Translations under genes and position numbers: made by a program
Part shown: positions 53,198 through 62,682 of the stretch, in pieces
Layout: each line of letters starts with the position of its first letter
Position numbering within the stretch: the first letter of the stretch is position 1
The notes under the pieces: generated by a model
What the model saw: the letters and a program-made list of their open reading frames with translations, nothing else
Told to the model about the DNA's origin: nothing
Database searches by the model: none
Assembly (NCBI GenBank): GCA_963771985.1
Contig: CAVYVO010000004.1
Coordinates: 124,001-188,000 of the forward strand
DNA length: 64,000 bases
Direction: 5' to 3'
DNA from: Trebonia sp963771985
Lineage (GTDB): Bacteria; Actinomycetota; Actinomycetes; Streptosporangiales; Streptosporangiaceae

Positions 53198-55494
53198 CAG
53201 ATCTCCGGAAGGTGTGTGCCAGCACCCGTTCTGACCTGGGATGATCCGCCTGGCTTGCCTTGTTTAAAGTGTTAAATACTGATATGATCAGCGTATGCCG
53301 TCAGCCGCCGCGTCTGCCATCCTGGAGGGCATGCCGGAAGCTGCTGACCTGCGGGTGCTGCGCTCGGACGGGGTGACGTGGATCTTCGCCGGGAAGACCG
53401 CGCTGTTCCGGTTCGCCGACGGCGACACCGTCATGCGGAACATCGCGGTGGCGGCGCTGCGGCAGATCGGGTTCGGCGGCAGGCAGGTCGCGGCGGCGCT
53501 GGGGCTGACGGAGAACTACGTGGCGACGCTGCACCAGCGGGCGCAGCGGGACGGGCTCGCCGGGCTGGTCCGGCCGCGAGGCCGGCCCCGCACGCTGGCG
53601 GAGAAGGACTGGGAGCAGGCCCGGGCATGGCGCGCGGCCGGGGTGCGGGACGCGGAGATCGCCCGGCGGCTGGGCGTGCAGCAGTCCACAGTGCTGCGGC
53701 GGCTTGGCCCGGCCCAGGTGCAAGGCGAACTGGAGGAAGCCGCTGATCCCGGCCCGGCTGCGACGGCGAGCCGGGAGGACCAGCCGCCGCAGCCGGAACC
53801 GGAAGCCGTGCCGGAGCATGCCGGGCAGGAGCCTGAGCAGCCGGAGCGCACACTGCGGCCGGAACCGGGTGTCGTGCCGCCGGCGTTCACGGGGACGGCG
53901 CGGGCTGCGGAAAGCAGCCGGGTGTTCTCCCGGTATGCGGGGGCGATGCTGCTGCACGCCTATCCCGGGCAGGCCGGGGAGATCCTGCCGGATGCGGCCG
54001 GCGGCGACGCCCGGGAGGCGGCGCTGCTGTCGGCGGTGAGCGCGTGCTTCGCGCTGGGGGCGGCGACGGCTGAGCAGTTCAAGCATCTCGCCCCGGCCGA
54101 GGCCGGGCCGCTGGCCGGGCTGGCCGCCCTCCCGTCGCTGCGCACGCTGCGGCCCCGGCTGGCCGCGATCGCCGATGCCACTGACCCGCTGGAGCTGCAG
54201 GCGGCGTTCGCGCAGGCGATGCCCGCGGCGGACCCGGAGACCTCCGGGGTGTACTACGCAGACGATCACTTCGTCCCCTACACCGGGGCGAAACCGGCCG
54301 GGAAGGGGTGGAACAACAAGCGGGGCCGAGCGGAGAAGGGCCGCGCGGACACGCACGTGACCACGCATGACGGGCGGGCGGTGTGCTTCGTGACCGGCGA
54401 GCCGTCCGGGCTGTCCGTCACGCTGCCGAAGGCCCTGGCCGAGCTGAAGAAGACCGTCCCGGAGGGGACGGAGATCATGCTCGGGTCCGGCCGCGGCGGC
54501 GCCTGCCCGGCCGTGTTCGCGCACTGCCGGGAGAACAACGCGCACTGGGTGACCTACCGGCGCGCCCCGCTGGCCGTCCCGCAGATGCTGCCGGTCCTGT
54601 CCGTCATCACCGTGAACGGCACGACCCGCGCCGTCGCCTGGACAGACGAGGAAGTCCAGCTCAAGGACTACGGCGCCGCCCGGCAGCTCACCCTGTTCGA
54701 GCACGGGCGGCCCGTCCTGCAGATCTTGACGTCAGACTTCGAGGCGTGCCCGGCCGCGCTGCTGGGCTGGCTGAAGTCCCGGTGGCGGGAGGAGAACTAC
54801 CTCAAGTACGCCGCCGCCAACTACGGCATCGACGCGATCTGCGACTACGCCGCGGATATCGAGGCGAACACCAAGATCGTGGACAACCCGGCCCGCAAGA
54901 AAGCAAACGCCGCCGTCCGCGAGGCCGACAAGAACCTCGCCGCCGCTGAGCGCGCCCTCGCCGTCCTGCTCGCCGACCCGTCCATCGCCCCCGCGGCCAA
55001 GAACGCCAAGCTGATCCCCGCCGCCGAACGCGAGATCGCCGCCGCCCGCCGCCAGCTCGCCGCGGCCAAGAAGGCGCGGGACGCGATCCCGGCGAAACTT
55101 CCCGCAAACCAGATCGACCCGCAAGCCCGCGTGGCGGTGCTGCACACCGGGCGCCGCGGCCTGCAGATGGTCCTGCGGCTCCTCGCGCACAACGCCGAGC
55201 ACTGGCTATCGGGCCAGCTCAACGCCTACCTGCGCGACGATGACGAATACCGCGCCATCACCCGCGAGACCATCATCCGCGGCACCGTCGGCACCATCAC
55301 CTTCACCCCCGAGGCCATCACCGTCACCCTCCAGCAGCCCGCCGAGCCCCGCATCGCCCGCGCCCTGGCCCTGCTCGCCGACCAGATCAACGCCACCCCG
55401 CCGCAGATGCCGGGCGACACCAGGCCCATCACCTACCAGCTCACCGCGAACCTGACGATTTAACACCGCGCTGAACGTGCCTTCCGGAGATCTG
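53198..55494 (+). mobile_element. Insertion sequence (2,297 bp), CAGATCTCCGG-end type, copy B
   Basis: Perfect 15-bp terminal inverted repeats CAGATCTCCGGAAGG lie at 53198-53212 and 55480-55494. The flanking pentamers are GGTCC and GGACC, which differ at the middle base, so a clean duplication is not proven. Copy A and copy B share the first 11 end bases and similar proteins but are clearly different elements. Confidence 0.87.
53295..55463 (+). CDS. Transposase of IS copy B
   Basis: The 722-residue protein is a close relative of the transposase at 45681-47846: same helix-turn-helix start (VAALRQIGFGGRQVAAALGL), GVYYADDHFVPYTGAKPAGK, IMLGSGRGGACPAVFAHC and SRWREENYLKYAAANYGI. In one motif copy A has MVGFDRGGAYP where copy B has MLGSGRGGACP. 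If that Asp is catalytic, copy B may be inactive. An upstream TTTAAAGTGTTAAATACTGATATGAT stretch, split here as TTTAAAGTGTTAAATACTGA and TATGAT, looks like a promoter. Confidence 0.75.
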   Translation: MPSAAASAILEGMPEAADLRVLRSDGVTWIFAGKTALFRFADGDTVMRNIAVAALRQIGFGGRQVAAALGLTENYVATLHQRAQRDGLAGLVRPRGRPRTLAEKDWEQARAWRAAGVRDAEIARRLGVQQSTVLRRLGPAQVQGELEEAADPGPAATASREDQPPQPEPEAVPEHAGQEPEQPERTLRPEPGVVPPAFTGTARAAESSRVFSRYAGAMLLHAYPGQAGEILPDAAGGDAREAALLSAVSACFALGAATAEQFKHLAPAEAGPLAGLAALPSLRTLRPRLAAIADATDPLELQAAFAQAMPAADPETSGVYYADDHFVPYTGAKPAGKGWNNKRGRAEKGRADTHVTTHDGRAVCFVTGEPSGLSVTLPKALAELKKTVPEGTEIMLGSGRGGACPAVFAHCRENNAHWVTYRRAPLAVPQMLPVLSVITVNGTTRAVAWTDEEVQLKDYGAARQLTLFEHGRPVLQILTSDFEACPAALLGWLKSRWREENYLKYAAANYGIDAICDYAADIEANTKIVDNPARKKANAAVREADKNLAAAERALAVLLADPSIAPAAKNAKLIPAAEREIAAARRQLAAAKKARDAIPAKLPANQIDPQARVAVLHTGRRGLQMVLRLLAHNAEHWLSGQLNAYLRDDDEYRAITRETIIRGTVGTITFTPEAITVTLQQPAEPRIARALALLADQINATPPQMPGDTRPITYQLTANLTI

Positions 55495-56428
55495 GGACCC
55501 TGGCGAAAGCTCAGCTGCGGTCGGAACACCCAGAATGGCCACGCTTCACCCGACCGGTTGTACAACGCAGACAGACAGGTAGTACGACTAGCTCCGTGTG
55601 TGGAACCCCGGCACGCCGATTGCCCGAATCCGTAAAGCCGATCTCTTAATCGAGCGCTGGTCGGCGTCGGCAATATGGCGGATCTCGCATGCCGAGTGAG
55701 CTTCGAGCTCTCACCACGTTGGTGCTGCCAGGAACCGAGCGGTTCCCAAAACCGCCGCCAAGCATCATCCACCTGCGCCAGCGCAGCTTATCTGGAACTA
55801 GGCACGCATCGGGCACGGCGCCCGGGAACCATAGACCTTCTCCCTGCCATGGAACACGCCAACCATGCCGTGACCACGAACAACGTGCGCGGACGCATCA
55901 ATCTTGGCGCGCATTCGGCAAAATCGGGCTCAGGCACCCCCAGGGAAGCGCGCCCGGCGCGGCGGGAGCTGCGGCGCGAAGCCCGTCGCTGTTAGACACA
56001 TGCGGCCGGATTCGGCAGTAGTTCAGATCCAGGGCTTCCGAATGTCCCTTGTCGACAGCCGACGGTCTAACAGACCGCTCCCATAGACGCGATGAGCTGC
56101 TCCGACATCACGAGCACCCGAAACTTCTCCAAGCATTAGCCGAGCGGTTCTCAGTCCCAGTATGTGGTGTTCAGCATTCCTATCGTGCGCCACTCGTGCG
56201 CCACGAGGCGTTGTTCTGGTGGAGTGTGCTGGGGGCCAGTGGGGGATAAAATCGCTGGCCAAGACGCCGCCCGTGGCGGTGACCTGGGTGTCGTCCTTCC
56301 CTGACACGGAAGAGGTCAGCATTCTCACTGCGATATCTCACCGTGTAATGGCTGTGCAGGAAAGCCCGCGGTTGGATCGTGACCACAAACAACGAACCCT
56401 GGCGCATCGAAGTGAGATGGAGGCGATC
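55495..56428. other. Gap without a recognisable gene
   Basis: About 930 bp between the IS and the HD-hydrolase gene. Frames are open in places, but none has convincing composition or motifs. GC content is a little lower than the flanks. It may hold debris from earlier insertions and the promoter of the HD gene. Confidence 0.45.
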
Positions 56429-57235
56429 GTGGTAGCAGACGGCACCGTGAAGTCGGCATCCGATGCGGCCATCACGCTGGACACGGCGGAACGGCGGCTG
56501 CTGGCCCGGATGCCGTTGCACGCGATTACCTCCGTGCACGGCGAGGCCGGCCTGCGCGAGCGGCTGCTGATGGAGATCGCGCGCTTCCCCGCCGCCGACC
56601 GGACCCGGGCCGGCGACGCTCTAGCGCTGGCGTCCCAGCTGCACGCACGGGACCGGCGGCAGCGGGAACCATACGCTAACCACGTGCTGCGGGTCACGAT
56701 CCGGATTCTCAGCCACTACCGGGTCACCGACCCGAACATAGCATGCGCCGCCCTACTGCACGACGCCGTCGAAGACCACGCGCAAGATATCGCGTCCGAC
56801 GGCACCCGGCAGGCCGCCTTCACGGTACTGGCCAGGCAGTTCGGTGAGCGGACCGCCGGGCTGGTGGCCGCGGTCACCAACCCGGCCTGGCAACCCGGCC
56901 GGGACGAACACGAGCAGTACCGCGCGCACGTCACCGCCAGCCTGCAGGCCAGCCCCTGGGCACGGATCATCAAGGTCTCGGATATCACCGACAACGCCGT
57001 GGGATTGATACACACCACCGGGCCGAAGCTGTCCAGGCTGGCCAGCAAGTACCGGCCTCTGGTGCCTGTGCTGCGCGAGTTCATCCTGCGCCCGGACACC
57101 CCGCTGGACCCCGACGTGAAGAACATGATCGCGCGTCAACTCGATAATGCCGAGGACCGGTTCGCCGCGATCAGTCACGACGACTATGCCGGGAACAGCC
57201 TGGACCACCCGCCCGCCGCACGGCCCGGCTCCTAG
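56429..57235 (+). CDS. Stand-alone HD-domain hydrolase, RelA/SpoT-like (alarmone hydrolase-like)
   Basis: The ~268-residue protein shows the SpoT-type HD pattern: His in YANHVLRVTIRIL, the HD pair in AALLHDAVEDHAQDI, and the later Asp/Asn segment IIKVSDITDNAVGL that corresponds to KxxDRxxN in (p)ppGpp hydrolases. There is no synthetase domain. GTG 56429 is favoured, because GGAGG lies six bases upstream; ATG 56417 is an alternative. Small alarmone hydrolases can neutralise toxic synthetases, but no such synthetase is seen here. It sits alone between two insertion sequences. Confidence 0.78.
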   Translation: MVADGTVKSASDAAITLDTAERRLLARMPLHAITSVHGEAGLRERLLMEIARFPAADRTRAGDALALASQLHARDRRQREPYANHVLRVTIRILSHYRVTDPNIACAALLHDAVEDHAQDIASDGTRQAAFTVLARQFGERTAGLVAAVTNPAWQPGRDEHEQYRAHVTASLQASPWARIIKVSDITDNAVGLIHTTGPKLSRLASKYRPLVPVLREFILRPDTPLDPDVKNMIARQLDNAEDRFAAISHDDYAGNSLDHPPAARPGS

Positions 57236-57434
57236 CAGCCACCTGGCCCTCAAACTTGAGCTCCTCCCGGAGTTGGTTGGCGATCTGAAGTGCGGCCTCG
57301 ATCGCCCGCGGCTTGAAACCCACCGCCACTGACGGCTAGTCCCAGCCGCAGCCGCGATGCCGACCTCTGGGGCGCGCCCTAAACCGCCGGCTACATGTTC
57401 ACTGGGCAGGCCATGACTCCGACGGGCCGGCTAA

Positions 57435-58413
57435 GAGGTCGCGCGGAAAGGTGATGTGATCACCGTCGATGCGCAGGCCGGGTGTCCCACCGGTAGGTAG
57501 TCCATGCCTGGCGGATCAGGCTACGCACGGTGATGATCGCGTCGGCCAGGTCGAAGAACGCGTCGATGACGTCCTCGCGCCGCTCGTAGCAGCGCTGCAG
57601 CCTGTTGAAGGCGTTGTGCCAGGCGTTCGTCCGCTCCACATGCCAGCGCTGCCCGGCCTGGACCGGGGCCTTGTCGCCTTTGCGGGCGATTTCGCCGGTC
57701 ATGCCGCGGGCGGCGAGCTCGTCGCGGGTTTTCTGCGAGTCGTACCCGGCATCGAGGTGGACCCTAATCTCATCAGGCAGCGGGCCGAGCTCATCGAGTT
57801 TGTCCAGCGTGGGGGCCAGCAGCGGGGAGTCGTGCCGGTTCGCCGGGGCCAGCACCCGGTCCAGCGGGATGCCGTACCCGTCGGTCATGCTTGACCGTTT
57901 CATGCCTTGTTTCCTGCGGTCGACCGGGCTGGGGCCAGCGCACTCCCCGCCCCCGGGCGCCTTGGTGATGCACCCGTCGATGGCCAGTTCCTCCAGGACC
58001 AGGCCCACGATGCGGTCATAGGCGTCCAGCGCGATCTGCTTCAGCTTCGCGAAGATCCCGGCCTTGATCCACTCGCTGCGGCGTTCCCGGATGGTGGTGG
58101 CACCGCAGGTGCAGTCGGCGATCGAGGCATACGAGCAGCCGAACCGCAGGACCTGGACCAGTTTTTCGAAGATGATCCGGTCGCCGATCCGGGGGCGGTG
58201 GCAGCCCAGCGGGTGAGCGGGATCATAGACCGGGCGGTCGGGCAGCAGCGCGGCGAACTGGTCCCACAGCGGTTCCAGCAGCCATGATGGGATGGCAGGC
58301 ACAGGGACTCCCGTGATTACGAAGCGTAGGGAACTCCGATAATCACGGAACCTGTGCCTGTTCTGTCTCAGGACACGCCGGAGCCCCGCAGATCACGCCT
58401 ATCCGCGCGGTCT
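57435..58413 (-). mobile_element. IS5-type insertion sequence
   Basis: The element is about 980 bp, with imperfect terminal inverted repeats built on GGTCGCGCGG / inverse CCGCGCGGTCT. CTAAG flanks it on both sides (57431-57435 overlapping the end, and 58414-58418), so the duplication is CTAA or CTAAG. It contains one transposase gene and lies ~120 bp from the right arm-site repeats. Confidence 0.75.
57460..58302 (-). CDS. IS5-family transposase
   Basis: The 280-residue DDE transposase has an N-terminal domain (SWLLEPLWDQFAALLPDRP, FEKLVQVLRFGCSYASIAD) and the catalytic core with LAIDGCITKAPGGGECAGPS, VDRRKQGMKRSSMTDGYGIP, HLDAGYDSQKTRDELAARG and WHVERTNAWHNAFNRLQRCY (Glu of the DDE triad). 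Complete and probably functional. Confidence 0.9.
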   Translation of the reverse strand: MPAIPSWLLEPLWDQFAALLPDRPVYDPAHPLGCHRPRIGDRIIFEKLVQVLRFGCSYASIADCTCGATTIRERRSEWIKAGIFAKLKQIALDAYDRIVGLVLEELAIDGCITKAPGGGECAGPSPVDRRKQGMKRSSMTDGYGIPLDRVLAPANRHDSPLLAPTLDKLDELGPLPDEIRVHLDAGYDSQKTRDELAARGMTGEIARKGDKAPVQAGQRWHVERTNAWHNAFNRLQRCYERREDVIDAFFDLADAIITVRSLIRQAWTTYRWDTRPAHRR

Positions 58414-58532
58414 CTAAGGGCAATCTGCAGTGGTCGTTGAAGGTATCCAGAACGAGGCCCAAGCTCAAGGCACGAACGCAGCACACCGCCACTGGACTGC
58501 AGAGCACTCCAAAGATCAACGGCGGCTACTCG

Positions 58533-58561
58533 TTTCTAGCATCTTCTCTAGCATTTGCTAG
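58533..58561. promoter_or_regulatory. Putative right arm-type integrase sites
   Basis: Three CTAG-core repeats stand in a row: TTTCTAGCA (58533-58541), TTCTCTAGCA (58544-58553) and TTTGCTAG (58554-58561). They match the repeats near 35351-35423 and lie just outside the element-supplied LOG 3' end. Confidence 0.5.
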
Positions 58562-58587
58562 TCCAGCGAGAGATCCTGCGCGTGAAG

Positions 58588-59367
<780 letters not shown>

Positions 59368-59389
59368 GACGCTATCCACGGTAGCGCGG

Positions 59390-60226
59390 TCAGGCGTCTA
59401 CTCCGTGATCGCGCAGTATCGCGTTCAGCTCGGTTTTATCGTGGCGGCTGCCCTCGGGAAGCCTGCGCAGCACGAGCACGCACGGCATGCCGAACTCGCC
59501 GCCGCCGAACGTCCGCTGCCGCATGCCGCCCACGCAGACCGACCAGGCGGGCACCTCCCCGCGCGGCAGCTCTTCACCGGTCTCCACGTCGATCACGTGC
59601 GTGGTCCTGGTCAGGATCGAGCCGGCGCCGAGCACGGCGCCTTCGCGCACCCGGGCGCCGCCGACGACCATGCACCGGGACCCGATCATGCACTCGTCCT
59701 CGACCACGACCGGGACGGCCTCGGGGGGCTCGAGCACGCCGCCGATCCCGACCCCGCCCGACAGGTGCACGTTCTTCCCGATCTGCGCACCGGAGCCGAC
59801 CGTCGCCCAGGTGTCGACCATCGTTCCGGCGTCCACGTACGCCCCGACGTTGACAAACGACGGCATCAGCACCGTGCCCGGGGCGATGTACGCCCCCCAG
59901 CGGGCGATCGCGCCCGGCACCACGCGCACCCCGTCCAGCCGCGTCTTCAGCGGCACCCGGTCGTGGTAGCGGAAGTCACCGACCTGCGACTGGGCCATCG
60001 GCAGCAGCCGGAACGCCAGCAGGATCGCGCGTTTGGCGCGCTCGTCGACCACGACCTCGTCGGTCTCCTGGTCGATGAACGCCACCCGGGCGGCACCCGC
60101 GTCGATCTCGTCCACGGCCGCCACGACCTCGGCGCGCGCGGCGGAATCATCCGGGGCCAGCCCGGAGCGCCGCTCCCACAGGTCGTCGATGACCGGTGAC
60201 AACGGCGATTTCAGCGACTCGCTCAT
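59390..60226 (-). CDS. dapD: Tetrahydrodipicolinate N-succinyltransferase
   Basis: DapD succinylates tetrahydrodipicolinate in lysine/diaminopimelate synthesis. The 278-residue product has an N-terminal helical domain and a left-handed beta-helix with hexapeptide turns (ARWGAYIAPGTVLMPSFVNV, GTMVDTWATVGSGAQIGKNV, DECMIGSRCMVVGGARVREG). ATG 60226 starts MSESLKSPLSPVIDDLWERR, a normal actinobacterial N-terminus; longer frames upstream are not supported. The gene is divergent from the following exported-protein gene. Confidence 0.95.
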   Translation of the reverse strand: MSESLKSPLSPVIDDLWERRSGLAPDDSAARAEVVAAVDEIDAGAARVAFIDQETDEVVVDERAKRAILLAFRLLPMAQSQVGDFRYHDRVPLKTRLDGVRVVPGAIARWGAYIAPGTVLMPSFVNVGAYVDAGTMVDTWATVGSGAQIGKNVHLSGGVGIGGVLEPPEAVPVVVEDECMIGSRCMVVGGARVREGAVLGAGSILTRTTHVIDVETGEELPRGEVPAWSVCVGGMRQRTFGGGEFGMPCVLVLRRLPEGSRHDKTELNAILRDHGVDA

Positions 60227-60274
60227 GCCGCGAGAGCCTACCGAATCCCGGAACACCGGGTACCGTCTGGTGTT

Positions 60275-61198
60275 GTGCCGACGAGGACCCAAGGGCGCGC
60301 CGTGCCTAATAGTTACCGACGCCCCTCGTGGCGCCGCCCGCTCATCGTGTTCACGGTGCTCGCGGTGCTGCTCGGCGTCGGCGGCTACGCCGGCTATACG
60401 GCGTACCAGCGCTTCGTCACCCGGCTGCTGACCGTGCCGGGCTGCCAGGCCGGGACCGGCGCCAATGCCATGCCGCTCGACTTCGGACAGGCCGCGGACG
60501 CCGCCATCATCGCCGGCGTCGCCGTCCGGGAGCACCTGCCTCGTGAGGCGCTCACCATCGCCTACGCCACCGCGCTTCAGGAATCGAAGCTGGAGGACCT
60601 GGACTACGGCGACCTGGACTCGGTCGGCGTCTTCCAACAGCGCCCCTCGCAGGGCTGGGGCACCACCGCGGAGCTCGAGGACCCCGCGTACGCGGCGGCG
60701 GCGTTCTTCGGCGCCCTGGTCAAGGTCCCCGGCTACACCAGCCTGCCGGTCTACCAGGCCGCCCAGGACGTGCAGCGCAGCGCCGACGGCTCCGCCTACC
60801 AGCAGTACGCGCAGGCCGGCACCTTGCTCGCGGCCGACTTCACCGCCGCGCCGCACGCGGTCACCTGCTGGTACGACCCGGCCACGCAGGCGGCCAACGA
60901 CGGCGTGAGCGCGCAGCTGAACATGAAGGGCGCCATCCGGGCGCTCGAGGACGCGTTCGGCCGGCCGGGAGAAGGCAGGACGGTGCGGGCGGTCGCCACC
61001 GCCCGTTCGGACGGATCGGGGACGTTCGCGGTTACGGCGGCCGGCGGATGGCCGGTGGCCGACTGGCTGGTCACCAACGCCAGTTCCTACGGGATCACCC
61101 AGGTGAGCTACCGCGGTTACCGGTGGACGGCAGGGCTGACCGAAACTAGCTGGCAGACTGATCCGGGCGGGGCGGCCGGGAGTATTGTCGCCAGCTGA
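60275..61198 (+). CDS. Membrane-anchored/exported protein, transglycosylase-like
   Basis: The 307-residue protein has one N-terminal membrane helix (PLIVFTVLAVLLGVGGYAGY), then an external domain with ATALQESKLEDLDYGDLDSV and GVFQQRPSQGWGTTAELEDP. That combination (catalytic-looking Glu followed by Gln-rich FQQRPS) resembles lysozyme-like or transglycosylase folds, but the assignment is not firm. It is conserved near dapD/fdxA in actinomycetes. GTG 60275 is used; GTG 60302 is possible. Confidence 0.6.
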   Translation: MPTRTQGRAVPNSYRRPSWRRPLIVFTVLAVLLGVGGYAGYTAYQRFVTRLLTVPGCQAGTGANAMPLDFGQAADAAIIAGVAVREHLPREALTIAYATALQESKLEDLDYGDLDSVGVFQQRPSQGWGTTAELEDPAYAAAAFFGALVKVPGYTSLPVYQAAQDVQRSADGSAYQQYAQAGTLLAADFTAAPHAVTCWYDPATQAANDGVSAQLNMKGAIRALEDAFGRPGEGRTVRAVATARSDGSGTFAVTAAGGWPVADWLVTNASSYGITQVSYRGYRWTAGLTETSWQTDPGGAAGSIVAS

Positions 61199-61255
61199 CG
61201 CGGCGAACCTCCATACTGTGTGGTAGCACGGTTAAGAAGTTGAAGAGGAGCTCAC

Positions 61256-61582
61256 GTGACCTACGTCATCGCGCAGCCATGCGTCGATGTGCTTGACAAG
61301 GCATGCATCGAAGAATGCCCGGTGGACTGCATCTACGAGGGCGAGCGCATGCTCTACATCCATCCCGACGAGTGCGTGGACTGCGGGGCCTGCGAGCCCG
61401 TCTGTCCCGTTGAGGCCATCTACTACGAAGACGATGTGCCCGAGCAGTGGAAGGACTTCTACAAGGTCAACGTCGACTTCTTCGAAGAACTCGGCTCTCC
61501 GGGCGGTGCGTCCAAGGTCGGCAAGGTCGGCAAGGATCACCCGCTGGTCGCGGCGCTCCCGCCGCAGGCCGAGGAAGAGTGA
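61256..61582 (+). CDS. fdxA: Seven-iron (3Fe-4S/4Fe-4S) ferredoxin
   Basis: The 108-residue ferredoxin has cysteine motifs CVDVLDKACIEECPVDC and CVDCGACEPVCPVEA, typical of actinobacterial FdxA with one 3Fe-4S and one 4Fe-4S cluster. GTG 61256 has GAGGAG upstream. The C-terminal tail is acidic. Its stop overlaps the dapC start (GTGA), the usual fdxA-dapC coupling. Confidence 0.95.
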   Translation: MTYVIAQPCVDVLDKACIEECPVDCIYEGERMLYIHPDECVDCGACEPVCPVEAIYYEDDVPEQWKDFYKVNVDFFEELGSPGGASKVGKVGKDHPLVAALPPQAEEE

Positions 61583-62681
61583 CACTCGCCGAACGACTCC
61601 CCGAATACCCCTGGGACGAGCTGGCGCCGCTCCGGGAGAAGGCTCGCGCTTTCCCCGGCGGCGCCGTTGACCTGTCGGTAGGCACGCCGGTCGACCCGGT
61701 GCCTTCGGTCATCCAGGACACGCTCGCGGCGGCCGCGAACGCGCCCGGCTACCCGCTGACCGCGGGAACGGCCGAGCTTCGCGGCGCGGCCACCGGGTGG
61801 CTGGCACGCTCACTCGGCGCGGAAGTGGATCCGGACTCCGTGCTCCCGGTGATCGGGACCAAGGAGTTCATCGCGTGGCTTCCGGTCATGCTGGGACTCG
61901 GCCCGGCCGACACGGTCATCTACCCGGCGCTCGCCTACCCGACGTATGACATCGGGGCACGCCTGGCGGGCGCCGCCGCGGTGGCCTCCGACGCGCTCGC
62001 GGACGGGCCAGCCCCGGCGCGGCTGCTGTGGGTTAACTCACCCTCCAACCCGACCGGCCGGGTGCTGCCGGCGGCCGGCTGCGGGACGCCGTGGCGTGGG
62101 CGCGGTCGCGCGGGTGCGTGCTCGCCTCCGACGAGTGCTACATCGAACTCGGCTGGGAGACCTCCCCCACCTCGGTGCTTCACCCGTCGGTCCGCGGTGA
62201 CAGCCTCGACGGCGTGCTCGCCGTGTACTCGCTGTCCAAACGGTCCAACCTGGCCGGCTACCGGGCCGGCTTCGTGACCGGCGACCCGGCGCTGATCCGT
62301 AAGCTGCTGCTGATACGGCGGCAGGCCGGGATGATCGTTCCCGGCCCGGTGCAGGCGGCGATGGTCACCGCCTTGTCCGACGACGCGCACGCGCGAGCGC
62401 AGAAGGAACGCTACCGGGCGCGGCGGCAGATCCTCGCCGGCGGGCTGGCGGCCGCGGGGTTCCGGATCGACCACTCCGAGGCCGGGCTGTACCTGTGGGC
62501 CACCCGCCCCGGCCTCGACTGCCGGGCGGCCTGCGAACTGCTCGCCACCGAGTGCGGCATCCTCGTCGGCCCCGGCTCCATGTACGGCCCGGGCGGCGCC
62601 GCGCACATCCGCGTCGCGTTCACCGCCACCGACGAGCGGGTGGCCGCCGCCGGCGAGCGGCTGCGCGCGCTGGCCGGCTAG
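61579..62681 (+). pseudogene. dapC: Succinyldiaminopimelate transaminase with a -1 frameshift
   Basis: DapC transaminates N-succinyl-2-amino-6-ketopimelate. The N-terminal half (LPEYPWDELAPLREKARAFP, VDLSVGTPVDPVP, LLWVNSPSNPTGRVLPAA) is in one frame. From about 62076 the match continues in another frame (RLRDAVAWARSRGCVLASDE, YSLSKRSNLAGYRAGFVTGD with the PLP Lys in SLSKRS) to TAG 62679-62681. One base appears missing near 62072-62077. As the pathway is essential and dapB/dapD are intact, a sequencing or assembly error is the likeliest reason; a true mutation or another transaminase covering the step cannot be excluded. Confidence 0.85.
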
Positions 62682-62682
62682 C

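Noticed and set aside
57236..57434. Minus-strand helical-looking peptide (FKPRAIEAALQIANQL)
   Set aside because: The composition looks coding, but no start, stop or family support was found in the short gap between the HD gene and the IS5 element.
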